12,215 nucleotides of DNA. Source: Nitrosomonadales bacterium (GTDB lineage Bacteria; Pseudomonadota; Gammaproteobacteria; Burkholderiales; Gallionellaceae). The stretch lies in the NCBI GenBank assembly GCA_016218465.1, contig JACREA010000070.1, positions 1 to 12,215 of the forward strand. Direction: 5' to 3'. The translations under genes were made by a program, and so were the position numbers. A model generated the notes under the pieces. It worked only from the letters and a program-made list of their open reading frames with translations, did not search any database and was not told the origin of the DNA. Positions 1 through 7,033 of the stretch are shown here, piece by piece (the stretch's first letter is position 1; each line of letters starts with the position of its first letter).

Positions 1-595
1 CAGCGGCATCCGCATCAAAGGCGTGCGCATCGATTCCGGCAACCTCGCCGATCATGCCCGCCAAGTGCGGCAAATCCTGGATGCGGGCGGACTCAACCAT
101 GTCACCATCTTCGCCAGCGGCGACCTGGACGAATATATACTGCGGGACATGTTTGCCTCAGGCGCGCCGGTGGACGGCCTTGGCATTGGCACGCGCATGG
201 ACACATCGAGCGACGTACCCTATTTTGACTGCGCCTACAAACTTCAGGAATATGCAGGCAAGGCGCGGCGCAAACGTTCCGAAGGCAAGCAGACTTGGCC
301 CGGACGCAAGCAGGTCTACCGCAGCTACGATGCCGATGGCCGCATGGCCTCGGATGTCGTGACACTGGAAAAAGATGTGCAGCCGGGCGAGCCGCTGCTG
401 ATGCCAATGATGCGCGGAGGGCAGCGTATTGCGGCAGCCGCGACGCTTGCGGATATTCGCAGCCATGCGGCAACCAATCTGGCGCGGTTGCCGGAGGCAC
501 TGCGCCGTTTGCAGGAACCCTTTAGTTATCAGGTAGAGATCGCCGATGCACTGCATGAACTCGCAGCGCAGGTTGATCGCAATTCTTCATTTTGA
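1..595 (+). CDS. pncB: Nicotinate phosphoribosyltransferase, C-terminal part (5' end outside window)
   Basis: This is the cytosolic enzyme of the NAD salvage (Preiss-Handler) pathway. It joins nicotinate and PRPP, with ATP hydrolysis, to give nicotinate mononucleotide. The frame is open from base 2 to the TGA at 593-595, giving about 197 residues. The family's phosphate- and substrate-binding segments are readable in order: RIDSGNLA near the start, FASGDLDEY about 40 residues later, GLGIGTRMDTS, then YKLQEYAGKARRKRSEGK and PGRKQVYR. The tail (HAATNLARLPEALRRL) fits the C-terminal helices of the family. The N-terminal half lies upstream of the window, so the ATG at base 23 is internal and not the start. 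The Lon-like gene begins 22 bp after the stop on the same strand, which suggests co-transcription. The family call is strong. No lesion is visible in the part present. Confidence 0.93.
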   Translation, partial: SGIRIKGVRIDSGNLADHARQVRQILDAGGLNHVTIFASGDLDEYILRDMFASGAPVDGLGIGTRMDTSSDVPYFDCAYKLQEYAGKARRKRSEGKQTWPGRKQVYRSYDADGRMASDVVTLEKDVQPGEPLLMPMMRGGQRIAAAATLADIRSHAATNLARLPEALRRLQEPFSYQVEIADALHELAAQVDRNSSF

Positions 596-617
596 CCGAG
601 AGGAGTAAACTGAAAAT

Positions 618-3101
618 ATGAGTCCTATTTCCCAATTTCTCCCAATTCCTCCACTTTCTCCGGACAGATTGTATCGGCCATGCGATGTAGAACGGCTTGC
701 TTTTAAGACCACTACCGAACTTGAAGACCTGACCGAGGGCATCGGCCAGATGCGTGCGATAGACGCGGCGCATTTCGGTATCGGTATGCGCCATGCGGGT
801 TATAACCTTTATGTCATGGGGCCGAGCGGGAGCGGCAAATACACGCTGATCCGCCAGCTGCTTGACCGGCGCGTGGCAACCGAGGCCAAGCCTTCCGACT
901 GGTGCTATGTCCACAATTTCACCCAGCCGCACAAGCCGCATGTGATCCAGTTGCCGGCAGGCCTGGGAACGCGCCTGTATGCCGACATGCAGCATCTGGT
1001 GTCGGAACTGCAGGCCGCGATACCCGCCGTGTTCGAGGGCGAGGATTACCGTCATCGCCTGAGCAAGATCGACGAGGAGTATAGCGAACGCCAGACGGGC
1101 GCCTTCTCCGATGTGGGCGAGGAAGCCGGCAAACACGGCATCGTGCTGTTGCGCACACCGAACGGTTTTTCGTTCGCACCCGCCAAGGATGGCGAAGTGA
1201 TGAGTCCGGATGATTTTGAAAAACTTCCGGATGAAGAGCGCGAACGCATCGAACAAGCCACCGGCTTGCTGCAGGAGCAACTGGAGAATGTCATTCTTCA
1301 GGCGCGCCAGTGGCGGCGCGAGCGGATGGAGCGAGTGCGCAAGCTGAACGAGGAGGCGGTGTTGTTTGCCGTCGGCCACCTGATCGATACGTTGCGCAGC
1401 GACTTTAAGGATTATCCGCTGGTGTGCGGCTACCTGAATGAGGTGCAGCAGAATGTCATCGAGAGCATGGAGGAGTTTCGCAGCCCGAAGCAGGGAACTC
1501 CGGAACTGGCAGCTCTCACAGGCGATCACTCCGATTTCAGCCGCTTCCGCGTCAACCTGCTGGTGGGGCGCGGCGAAAATGAGGGCGCGCCGGTGGTGTT
1601 CGAAGAGCATCCCACCTTCCAGAACCTGATGGGGCGGGTCGAGCATGTTGCACAGTACGGCGCGCTGGTCACCAATTTCATGTTGATCAAACCGGGCGCG
1701 TTGCACATGGCCAACGGCGGCTACCTGATGCTGGACGCGCTGAAGCTGCTTACCCAGCCGTTTTCATGGGAAGGGCTGAAGCGCGCGCTCTCCACGCGTG
1801 AGATCCGTATCGAATCGCTCGGCCAGATGTACAGCTTGGTCAGCACCGTGTCTCTCGAACCGGAGCCGATCCCGCTCGATATCAAGGTAGTGCTGCTCGG
1901 CAACCGTATGCTTTACTACCTGCTCGCCCAATACGAGCCGGAGTTCGGCGAGCTGTTCAAAGTGGTTGCGGATTTCGAGGATGAAGTCGAGCGCAGCACG
2001 GATAACGACCTGCTGTACGCGCGGCTGATCGGCACGCTGGCGCGCAGGGAAAAGCTGCGTCCGTTCGACCGCAGCGCCGTGGCGCGCGTGATCGAACATT
2101 GCGCGCGGCGTGCCGAAGATGCGCAGAAGCTGTCCACGCATCTGGAAAGCCTGGCCGACCTGGCGCGCGAAGCGGATTATTGGGCAGGACACGACAAACG
2201 GGAAACGGTGACCAAAGCCGATGTCGAGCGTTCGATCGAGGCGCAGATCAGGCGCGCTGACCGTCTGCGCGAGCGTTCCCATGAGGCAATCCTGCGCAAC
2301 ATTTTGCACATCGATACCGAAGGCGAAAAAGTGGGGCAGATAAACGGCCTGTCCGTATTCCAGCTCGGCGATTTTGCTTTTGCTCAACCCTCGCGTATCA
2401 CCGCCAATACCCGTCTCGGCGAAGGCGACCTGGTCGACATTCAGCGCGAGGTCAAGCTGGGCGGACCGATCCACTCCAAGGGCGTGATGATCCTGTCCTC
2501 ATTCCTGGCTTCGCGCTATGCCCCGGAACAGCCGCTTTCGCTGTCTGCCACGCTGGTGTTCGAGCAGACCTACGGGCATGTGGAAGGAGACAGCGCCTCG
2601 GTGGCCGAGCTGTGCGCGCTGCTGTCATCGCTGGCGAACACCCCGATCCGCCAGTCGCTGGCAGTGACCGGCTCGGTAGACCAGTTCGGGCGGGTACAGG
2701 CAATCGGCGCCGTGAACGAAAAGATCGAGGGATATTTCGACATATGCACCAAGCGCGGCCTGAACGGAAAACAGGGCGTGCTGATTCCCGCCTCCAACGT
2801 GACACACCTGATGCTGCGCCGCGATGTGGTGGAAGCCGCGAAGGCAGGGCGCTTCAACATTTACGCTGTGGCTACGGTGGACGAAGCGCTGGAGCTGCTG
2901 ACCGGCATTTCCGTCGGCACGCCCGACGTGCATGGCAAGCTGCCCGAAGGCAGCCTCAACCAACTCGTGGCGAAGCGGCTCAAACACCTGTCCGAGTTGC
3001 GGCGCAGCTTCGCGAAAAAAACCACCTCGCATCGCGGCAGCGACAGCAAAGACGAAAACAAAGACAACGATAAAGACAAACCAAAAGATAAAGGTAAGTA
3101 G
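618..3101 (+). CDS. Lon-family ATP-dependent protease (LonB/YcbZ-like AAA+ protease), 827 aa
   Basis: This is a cytosolic AAA+ serine-lysine protease of peptidase family S16. It belongs to the proteobacterial branch with an AAA_32-type ATPase module rather than the classical Lon N-domain. Walker A is GPSGSGKYT (residues 68-76, K74). A Walker B-like strand GGYLMLDA ends at residue 374. Residues about 170-270 are charged and helical, likely coiled coil. The protease domain has the catalytic Ser in EGDSAS (S659) and the catalytic Lys in NEKIEG (K702). Their 43-residue spacing equals that of S679 and K722 in E. coli Lon, so it should be active. The last ~28 residues are a Lys/Asp-rich low-complexity tail after KKTTSHRG, and its codons are more AT-rich than the body. 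The start is ATG 618 with AGGAG at 601-605. Substrates are unknown. The gene may be the middle of an operon from pncB to ald. Confidence 0.93.
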   Translation: MSPISQFLPIPPLSPDRLYRPCDVERLAFKTTTELEDLTEGIGQMRAIDAAHFGIGMRHAGYNLYVMGPSGSGKYTLIRQLLDRRVATEAKPSDWCYVHNFTQPHKPHVIQLPAGLGTRLYADMQHLVSELQAAIPAVFEGEDYRHRLSKIDEEYSERQTGAFSDVGEEAGKHGIVLLRTPNGFSFAPAKDGEVMSPDDFEKLPDEERERIEQATGLLQEQLENVILQARQWRRERMERVRKLNEEAVLFAVGHLIDTLRSDFKDYPLVCGYLNEVQQNVIESMEEFRSPKQGTPELAALTGDHSDFSRFRVNLLVGRGENEGAPVVFEEHPTFQNLMGRVEHVAQYGALVTNFMLIKPGALHMANGGYLMLDALKLLTQPFSWEGLKRALSTREIRIESLGQMYSLVSTVSLEPEPIPLDIKVVLLGNRMLYYLLAQYEPEFGELFKVVADFEDEVERSTDNDLLYARLIGTLARREKLRPFDRSAVARVIEHCARRAEDAQKLSTHLESLADLAREADYWAGHDKRETVTKADVERSIEAQIRRADRLRERSHEAILRNILHIDTEGEKVGQINGLSVFQLGDFAFAQPSRITANTRLGEGDLVDIQREVKLGGPIHSKGVMILSSFLASRYAPEQPLSLSATLVFEQTYGHVEGDSASVAELCALLSSLANTPIRQSLAVTGSVDQFGRVQAIGAVNEKIEGYFDICTKRGLNGKQGVLIPASNVTHLMLRRDVVEAAKAGRFNIYAVATVDEALELLTGISVGTPDVHGKLPEGSLNQLVAKRLKHLSELRRSFAKKTTSHRGSDSKDENKDNDKDKPKDKGK

Positions 3102-3164
3102 GCGCTTCGTGCCTTGTGTTTTCAACGGACAGTACATTCCCACATACATACAGGAGAAACAGCC

Positions 3165-3443
3165 ATGAGTGAAAATTCTGAAACACCAATAAACAAGCGC
3201 AATATCTGGATGCGCGGATTGTTGATGCTGTTGATGGGCCTGGCGCTCCATGTGGGTGGCACAGTGTTGGGTGTTATTGCGGTTATCCAGTTTGTGATCA
3301 TGCTGATAAACGACAAACCCAACGCACGCCTGGCCTCATTTGGTCGCAGCCTGGCACGCTACTTCCAGCAAATCGCAAATTTCCTGAGTTTTGCCAGCGA
3401 AGACATCCCCTTCCCTTTTAACGATTGGCCAGCGAGTGATTAG
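3165..3443 (+). CDS. DUF4389 small inner-membrane protein, 92 aa
   Basis: This is a small membrane protein of unknown function. I recognise the DUF4389 pattern: a hydrophobic segment (about residues 17-47, WMRGLLMLLMGLALHV then VLGVIAVIQFVIML), followed by NDKPNARLASFGRSLARYFQQIANFLSF and the ending SEDIPFPFNDWP. The family typically reads PN.RL..FG.SL.RY..QI..FL and ends in PFPF.DWP. The ATG at 3165 is chosen over the in-frame ATG at 3114 because AGGAG (3152-3156) sits 8 bp before it and the extra N-terminus has no family match. The stop TAG at 3441-3443 is one base before the ald start, so the two genes are probably translationally coupled. The hydrophobic stretch could hold one long or two short membrane segments. 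No catalytic residues are evident. Confidence 0.85.
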   Translation: MSENSETPINKRNIWMRGLLMLLMGLALHVGGTVLGVIAVIQFVIMLINDKPNARLASFGRSLARYFQQIANFLSFASEDIPFPFNDWPASD

Positions 3444-3444
3444 A

Positions 3445-4560
3445 ATGAAAATAGGTATACCAAAAGAAATAAAAACAAATGAAAACCGCATCTCGCTGGT
3501 TCCGGCGGGGGCCGAGGCTCTGGTATCGGCAGGGCACTCGGTCATCGTGGAAACGGGAGCGGGGCTGGGGGGCGGGTTCAGCGATGCGCAATATCAGGCA
3601 GCGGGCGCGCAGATCGCAAAGAGTGCCGATGAGGTCTGGGCTGAAGCCAACCTGATCGTGAAAGTAAAAGAGCCGATCGAACTGGAATGGAAACGCATCC
3701 GGCCCGGCCAGGTCATCTTCACCTATTTCCACTTTGCCGCAAGCGAGCAGTTGACCAGGGCGCACATGGCTTCCGGCGCGGTTTGCATTGCCTATGAAAC
3801 GGTCGAGCTGCTATCCGGCGAATTGCCGTTACTGACGCCGATGTCGGAAGTGGCCGGGCGCATGGCGGTTCAGGAAGGAGCCAAGTATCTGGAGAAACTG
3901 TACGGCGGCCGCGGCATTCTGCTCGGCGGCGTACCGGGCGTGCCTCCCGCGAAGGTAGTGATACTCGGCGGCGGTGTGGTCGGCGTGAATGCGGCAAAAA
4001 TGGCAGCCGGGCTGGGTGCCAATGTAATCATCCTCGACGTTTCGCTGGAAAAGCTGCGCTATCTCAGCGATGTCATGCCTGCCAACGTTCAACTGGTTTT
4101 TTCGAACCGGCATAATGTGCTGGAGCAAATTGCCAATGCCGACCTGGTTATCGGCGCGGTGCTGATACACGGCGCCGTTGCGCCCAAACTGGTTCGCCGG
4201 GAAGACCTCAAAACGATGCGCAAAGGCGCGGTGATCGTCGATGTTGCCGTCGATCAGGGAGGCTGCGTCGAGACGACTCATCCGACCACGCACGAAAATC
4301 CGACCTTTACCGTCGAGGGTGTCATCCATTACGGCGTTGCCAACATGCCCGGAGGTGTGCCGATCACTTCGACGCTGGCGCTGACCAACGCAACTTTGCC
4401 CTATGTGCTGAAACTGGCGAACAAGGGATACCGGCAGGCGCTCAAGGAAACTCCAGCTTTGTTGAACGGGCTCAACATCATTGGCGGAAAAATAACGCAC
4501 AGGAAAGTAGCCGAGGCATTTGGCCTGGAGTATCACCTTGCGGAATCCATGATCGACTGA
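3445..4560 (+). CDS. ald: Alanine dehydrogenase, 371 aa
   Basis: This enzyme interconverts L-alanine and pyruvate plus ammonia using NAD(H), in the cytosol and normally as a hexamer. The start at ATG 3445 gives 371 residues, the family's usual length. An upstream in-frame ATG at 3391 would overlap the DUF4389 gene and add no family sequence. Residue numbers fall exactly on those known for the Mycobacterium tuberculosis enzyme: R15 (IKTNENR), K75 (KVKEP), H96 (FTYFHFA) and D270 (VDVAVDQGG). The Rossmann motif is ILGGGVVG (173-180), with an acidic ribose-binding residue at D198 (IILDVS). The N-terminal IPKEIK also fits the AlaDH/PntA fold. No good Shine-Dalgarno lies before the ATG, which starts one base after the preceding stop, so coupling to DUF4389 translation is likely. 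A remnant of a radical SAM gene follows directly. The protein looks intact. Confidence 0.96.
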   Translation: MKIGIPKEIKTNENRISLVPAGAEALVSAGHSVIVETGAGLGGGFSDAQYQAAGAQIAKSADEVWAEANLIVKVKEPIELEWKRIRPGQVIFTYFHFAASEQLTRAHMASGAVCIAYETVELLSGELPLLTPMSEVAGRMAVQEGAKYLEKLYGGRGILLGGVPGVPPAKVVILGGGVVGVNAAKMAAGLGANVIILDVSLEKLRYLSDVMPANVQLVFSNRHNVLEQIANADLVIGAVLIHGAVAPKLVRREDLKTMRKGAVIVDVAVDQGGCVETTHPTTHENPTFTVEGVIHYGVANMPGGVPITSTLALTNATLPYVLKLANKGYRQALKETPALLNGLNIIGGKITHRKVAEAFGLEYHLAESMID

Positions 4561-4562
4561 CC

Positions 4563-4696
4563 ATCTTGTATGACGTGCCGCTGTACCGTCCTCTTCCGAG
4601 GCAGGCAATCTGATCATCCATGCGACACTGGGCTGCAGCTTCAACCAGTGCAGCTTTTGCGCCATGTAATGCAGCAAATAATACACCGGGCGTGCA
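4563..4696 (+). pseudogene. Decayed 5' remnant of a radical SAM (Fe-S oxidoreductase) gene
   Basis: Starting just after the ald stop, frame 4563 reads ILYDVPLYRP. From 4592 the next frame reads SSEAGNLII and then ATLGCSFNQCSFCAM up to 4666. Together these match the N-terminus of a radical SAM family that begins D.PLYRPPSEA..LI and carries the cluster motif TLGC....C..C.MY. Restoring one C in the CCT CTT CCG run (about 4590-4594) turns the join into RPPSEA, so a single-base deletion explains the frameshift. After M (4664) the expected Tyr codon is TAA (4667). A second TAA lies at 4679, yet K (4676), Y (4682) and R (4691) still fit a MYK.K.Y..R pattern. The similarity stops at about 4696, where the hemerythrin gene comes in from the other strand. 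This is a truncated, frameshifted and stop-bearing relic. The family call is from memory of its motif. Confidence 0.72.
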
Positions 4697-4698
4697 TT

Positions 4699-5121
4699 TC
4701 AATTCGAAATAAAGTTGTATGGATAGGTTTCCAGCACCGGCTTCATTTTCATATCATCTTCGACTATATGTTTTATCACCCATTCATTCAGAAATCGGCT
4801 GTACATTTTCACTACGTGATCAGGCCAGATACTTTGCAGGTTATCCAATTTATTGATCATATAGTTGATTTCATCCATCAATTGCAGATGACACAGATCG
4901 TTTGTATCAAAAGGAATATTTGCCGCCTTTGCAATTTTTTCCTCATTAGTAAAGTGAATGCTCAATAAATTATTAAGAAACTTGTATGCCTCGGACAGGG
5001 CGGCTCGATCCCTTGTTTCGATTGCATGTGCCACGTTGTTGACTGCAACAATCAATTTTTTATGGTCTGAATCGATCAAATCATTCCCGACACTCAGGTA
5101 TGCTCCCCATGCTAATTTCAT
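4699..5121 (-). CDS. Bacteriohemerythrin, single-domain, 140 aa, with a variant iron-ligand set
   Basis: This is a soluble four-helix-bundle protein that normally binds O2 at a non-heme di-iron centre. Bacterial members serve in O2 sensing, storage or delivery. The ligand pattern is readable: H20 (DSDHKKL), H56 and E60 (HFTNEE), H78 (CHLQL), H118 and D123 (WVIKHIVEDD). The family has HxxxH in the third helix. Here it reads NDLCH, so the first His appears replaced by N74, and the E-to-HxxxH spacing is about one residue shorter than usual. Alternatively H78 is the first ligand and M82 replaces the second, but the following hydrophobic spacing favours N74. The start ATG (5119-5121) has a strong GGGAGG (complement of 5127-5132). 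The gene is AT-richer than its neighbours, lies alone and convergent to ald, and overruns the radical SAM relic, which suggests late insertion or local rearrangement. Confidence 0.88.
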   Translation of the reverse strand: MKLAWGAYLSVGNDLIDSDHKKLIVAVNNVAHAIETRDRAALSEAYKFLNNLLSIHFTNEEKIAKAANIPFDTNDLCHLQLMDEINYMINKLDNLQSIWPDHVVKMYSRFLNEWVIKHIVEDDMKMKPVLETYPYNFISN

Positions 5122-5291
5122 AACGGCCTCCCGACATTTAATTTTGCTATGCGCATTGCCGCCACCAGTGTTGCGTTCTGTACAGGGTGGTGAAAGTGAG
5201 TTTCCGGGCTAGAGGCTTGTATTTCGATGTGTTAGCGCCAAGCGAACCCAACTGAACTATAAGCAATAAGCCCTCTGCGCCGCATCACTCA

Positions 5292-5307
5292 TTTGGACTA
5301 GTCCAAA
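5292..5307. repeat. Perfect 16-bp palindrome TTTGGACTAGTCCAAA
   Basis: Each 8-base half is the exact reverse complement of the other, with no spacer, as in binding sites of dimeric regulators. It lies about 170 bp upstream of the hemerythrin start and 460 bp upstream of the acidic-repeat gene. An imperfect echo (AGACTAGGTC) follows at once at 5309-5318. No T-run follows, so it is not a simple terminator. An operator role is inference. Confidence 0.5.
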
Positions 5308-5449
5308 AAGACTAGGTCAGGCAGAATAAAATGATCACTATATGCGCTGTATTTCTTGTTATCAGGGCACACCGGAGCTCAGGAAATTTCTATTGGTCCA
5401 GATGAGGGCGAACGGAAAACACCGATGGAACTACTAGCCAGCTGACTAA

Positions 5450-5463
5450 GCCGCTAAAGCGGC
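5450..5463. repeat. Short perfect inverted repeat GCCGCT-AA-AGCGGC
   Basis: Six-base arms are separated by two bases. In RNA the innermost pair would open to give a five-pair stem with a four-base loop. No T-run follows on either strand, so it is not a standard terminator. Its role is unknown. Confidence 0.35.
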
Positions 5464-5767
5464 AAGCCATTGGTTATCACCACGAACGGTCAGGATTTAT
5501 GTCGCCATGTGTAATTCAAAGCCGCCATCAGCTGTCTGCAAAAATCATATTGCGCTGCAACGCCAAACGAGCCAGAATCGCCATGTAAAAGCTGCCCCCG
5601 CTTTTTTGCACGATGTACATCCAAACCAGCTTTCACAACGTTCGCCCTGAGCCAGTCCCGGGAGCCAGCCCCGAGATCTAGCCGGGAGGCGCAGCTGCCC
5701 GAGGGCGCGCTGATCCGGTTCGTTCGAACAGTACCATGCCTCAGCAACATTCAACAGGAGGGTAAAC

Positions 5768-6268
5768 ATGATCCGCAATCCGATAGACATCGCCAGCCGC
5801 GTGAGCCCGGAACTTTCCGGCCTCATTGAAACCATCATCAACCGATTGGAAACCGACGAGCCGGTAACGCTGGAGTCGGTGCGCACATTCATCGAGGATG
5901 ATTTTCCTGCCGAATTCGATGAAGCCGAGCATCTGCACCGCTTCGACTCCGTCGAATCGCTCGTCGACGAACTGGATGACCTGATCGAACAGTTCGGAGA
6001 ATCGGCGGCGGCAACCGACTTCGTTTACGCCTTTGCCAGCGAACAACTCTCGCGGGTGATAGAAGAAATCGTGAGCGACGAAACCCGCGATAATCCGCCG
6101 ACCCTGGCAACGATCAGGGAAGCGATGGAAAACGGCCAGGTAAGCAGCATGGTCGGCGATGGTACGCTTGAAGAAGATGAGGATGACGTGCTGATGCCCG
6201 AGCTGGACAACCTGATAAGCCGTTTTGGCGCCGATGCACCGGCAGAGGATTTCTTGCGGTACGAATAG
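5768..6268 (+). CDS. Very acidic hypothetical protein with two copies of a ~74-residue unit, 166 aa
   Basis: I do not recognise this family. The protein is predicted cytosolic, with no signal peptide, no membrane segment and no Cys, and is strongly acidic. It is an internal duplication. Residues 15-88 (ELSGLIETIINRLETDEPVT...) align with 93-165 (QLSRVIEEIVSDETRDNPPT...). Matching blocks are VTLESVRTFIED against PTLATIREAMEN, and VDELDDLIEQFGESAAATDFVY against MPELDNLISRFGADAPAEDFLRY. Unit 1 has about one extra residue. Both units look all-helical. The start ATG 5768 has a strong AGGAGGG (5757-5763) 4-5 bp before it, so translation should be efficient. The gene stands alone after a long gene-free stretch and converges on the nitroreductase gene. 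An acidic helical repeat could be a protein-protein adaptor or a nucleic-acid mimic, but nothing in the sequence decides this. Confidence 0.75.
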   Translation: MIRNPIDIASRVSPELSGLIETIINRLETDEPVTLESVRTFIEDDFPAEFDEAEHLHRFDSVESLVDELDDLIEQFGESAAATDFVYAFASEQLSRVIEEIVSDETRDNPPTLATIREAMENGQVSSMVGDGTLEEDEDDVLMPELDNLISRFGADAPAEDFLRYE

Positions 6269-6349
6269 CAAGCGCGCCGCCGCTCGGCGGTCATGCCGGA
6301 TAATTCTGAAGAGATTGTGTCGTTGCCCCTGTCGGGTGGCGTCATGCGT

Positions 6350-7033
6350 TCATGACTGGGCAATCCTGCCCACAGGAACAATATACAAAGGCATCTCTCC
6401 CTCAGGCATACGCAACAGACGTGAAATCCCCAAGTCGTTGAAAGCGCCTACCGGCCTCGCACCCAGCCCCAATGCTGTCGCCTGCAACAACAGATTCTGG
6501 GCGACGTGTCCGGCTTCTACATACACATAGCGTTCGCCGCGCTTGCCGTAGCACGCTGTTGTGCGCTCGAACACGGCGGCAATTACAACTACCATTGCCG
6601 CCTTGCTTATCCATGTCTGGCCGACGGCAGTATCGGCAACAGGCAGGCGAATGTCGCCATCGGACATTAACTCCAGACGGTGCAGGCAAGGAAGGTAGCG
6701 ATAGACTCCGGTAGCCAGGCTTTTGACTTCACCCACCACCAGATAAACTTCCAGCGGATAGGTGGCGCCCGGAGAAGGCGCTGTGCGGAGCTGCGGCGCG
6801 GTAATGCCCTGCGCCGCCCACGCCAGCCGCGAAATTTCGTCCAGCGTCAGCTCTCCATGCGAGAATTCTCGCACCGAGCGGCGGCGCGCCAAAGCTTCAT
6901 TCAGACTCATGGCGCCCGTCGATGGCGGCGGAGGCAGGTTCACAGCTCGCACAGCGGAACCGGCAGCGCCTTCCGCAGCCACCGCAAAATTCGCCATAAG
7001 CATCGCCAGCAAATGTAAAAGTGTTTTCATCAT
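6350..7033 (-). CDS. SagB/ThcOx-type nitroreductase-family protein with signal peptide, 227 aa
   Basis: This is an FMN-dependent oxidoreductase of the nitroreductase fold, in the branch that includes SagB-type dehydrogenases (azoline oxidation in peptide modification) and related enzymes of unknown substrate. Visible family segments are RRSVREF (51-57, FMN phosphate contacts), APSPGATYPLEVYLV (85-99, typical of the SagB/ThcOx branch), YVEAGHVAQNLLLQATALGLG (171-191) and a C-terminal MPLYIVPVGR. The N-terminus MMKTLLHLLAMLMANFAVAA reads as a Sec signal peptide, probably cut after AVA or AVAA, so the protein may be periplasmic. Two adjacent ATGs (7033 and 7030) are both possible starts, and no clear Shine-Dalgarno precedes them. 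No cyclodehydratase or precursor peptide is adjacent, so a RiPP role is not supported. It converges on the acidic-repeat gene, and its stop lies in a short hairpin (6341-6356). Confidence 0.85.
   Translation of the reverse strand: MMKTLLHLLAMLMANFAVAAEGAAGSAVRAVNLPPPPSTGAMSLNEALARRRSVREFSHGELTLDEISRLAWAAQGITAPQLRTAPSPGATYPLEVYLVVGEVKSLATGVYRYLPCLHRLELMSDGDIRLPVADTAVGQTWISKAAMVVVIAAVFERTTACYGKRGERYVYVEAGHVAQNLLLQATALGLGARPVGAFNDLGISRLLRMPEGEMPLYIVPVGRIAQS

Larger units (their letters stand above)
5122..5767. other. Gene-free stretch between hemerythrin and the acidic-repeat gene
   Basis: No convincing gene lies in these ~650 bases. The part next to the hemerythrin start should hold its promoter, though I cannot point to clear -35/-10 boxes. 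The section 5200-5480 is AT-richer and carries the two short inverted repeats listed separately. The section 5490-5750 has an open minus-strand frame of 86 codons, but it has no ribosome binding site and no recognisable family, so I do not call it. The length is unusual in an otherwise compact window. A decayed gene or mobile-element footprint is possible, but no terminal repeats or transposase motifs are visible. Confidence 0.6.

Noticed and set aside
522..1706. 394-codon open frame on the minus strand
   Set aside because: It lies opposite the Lon-like protease, whose Walker A and family segments are clear. It shows no family motif and is an antisense shadow of GC-rich coding.
3391..3444. 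Upstream ATG that would lengthen alanine dehydrogenase by 18 residues
   Set aside because: It overlaps the DUF4389 gene. The start at 3445 gives the canonical 371 residues and MKIGIPKEIK N-terminus.
3829..4686. 285-codon open frame on the minus strand
   Set aside because: It lies opposite ald, which has every catalytic residue in place. No ribosome binding site or recognisable motif supports it.
4570..4968. 132-codon plus-strand frame
   Set aside because: It is antisense to the hemerythrin gene and in the wrong frame for the radical SAM relic.
5490..5750. 86-codon minus-strand frame in the long gene-free region
   Set aside because: There is no Shine-Dalgarno at its ATG, no recognisable family, and composition like antisense noise. 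I cannot exclude a relic.
6277..6290. Hairpin CCGCCG-CT-CGGCGG after the acidic-repeat gene
   Set aside because: It has a tight loop and no T-run on either strand, so I do not call it a terminator.
6341..6356. Hairpin GTCATG-CGTT-CATGAC at the nitroreductase stop
   Set aside because: It has a good stem but no T-tract on the gene's strand. Its function cannot be supported.
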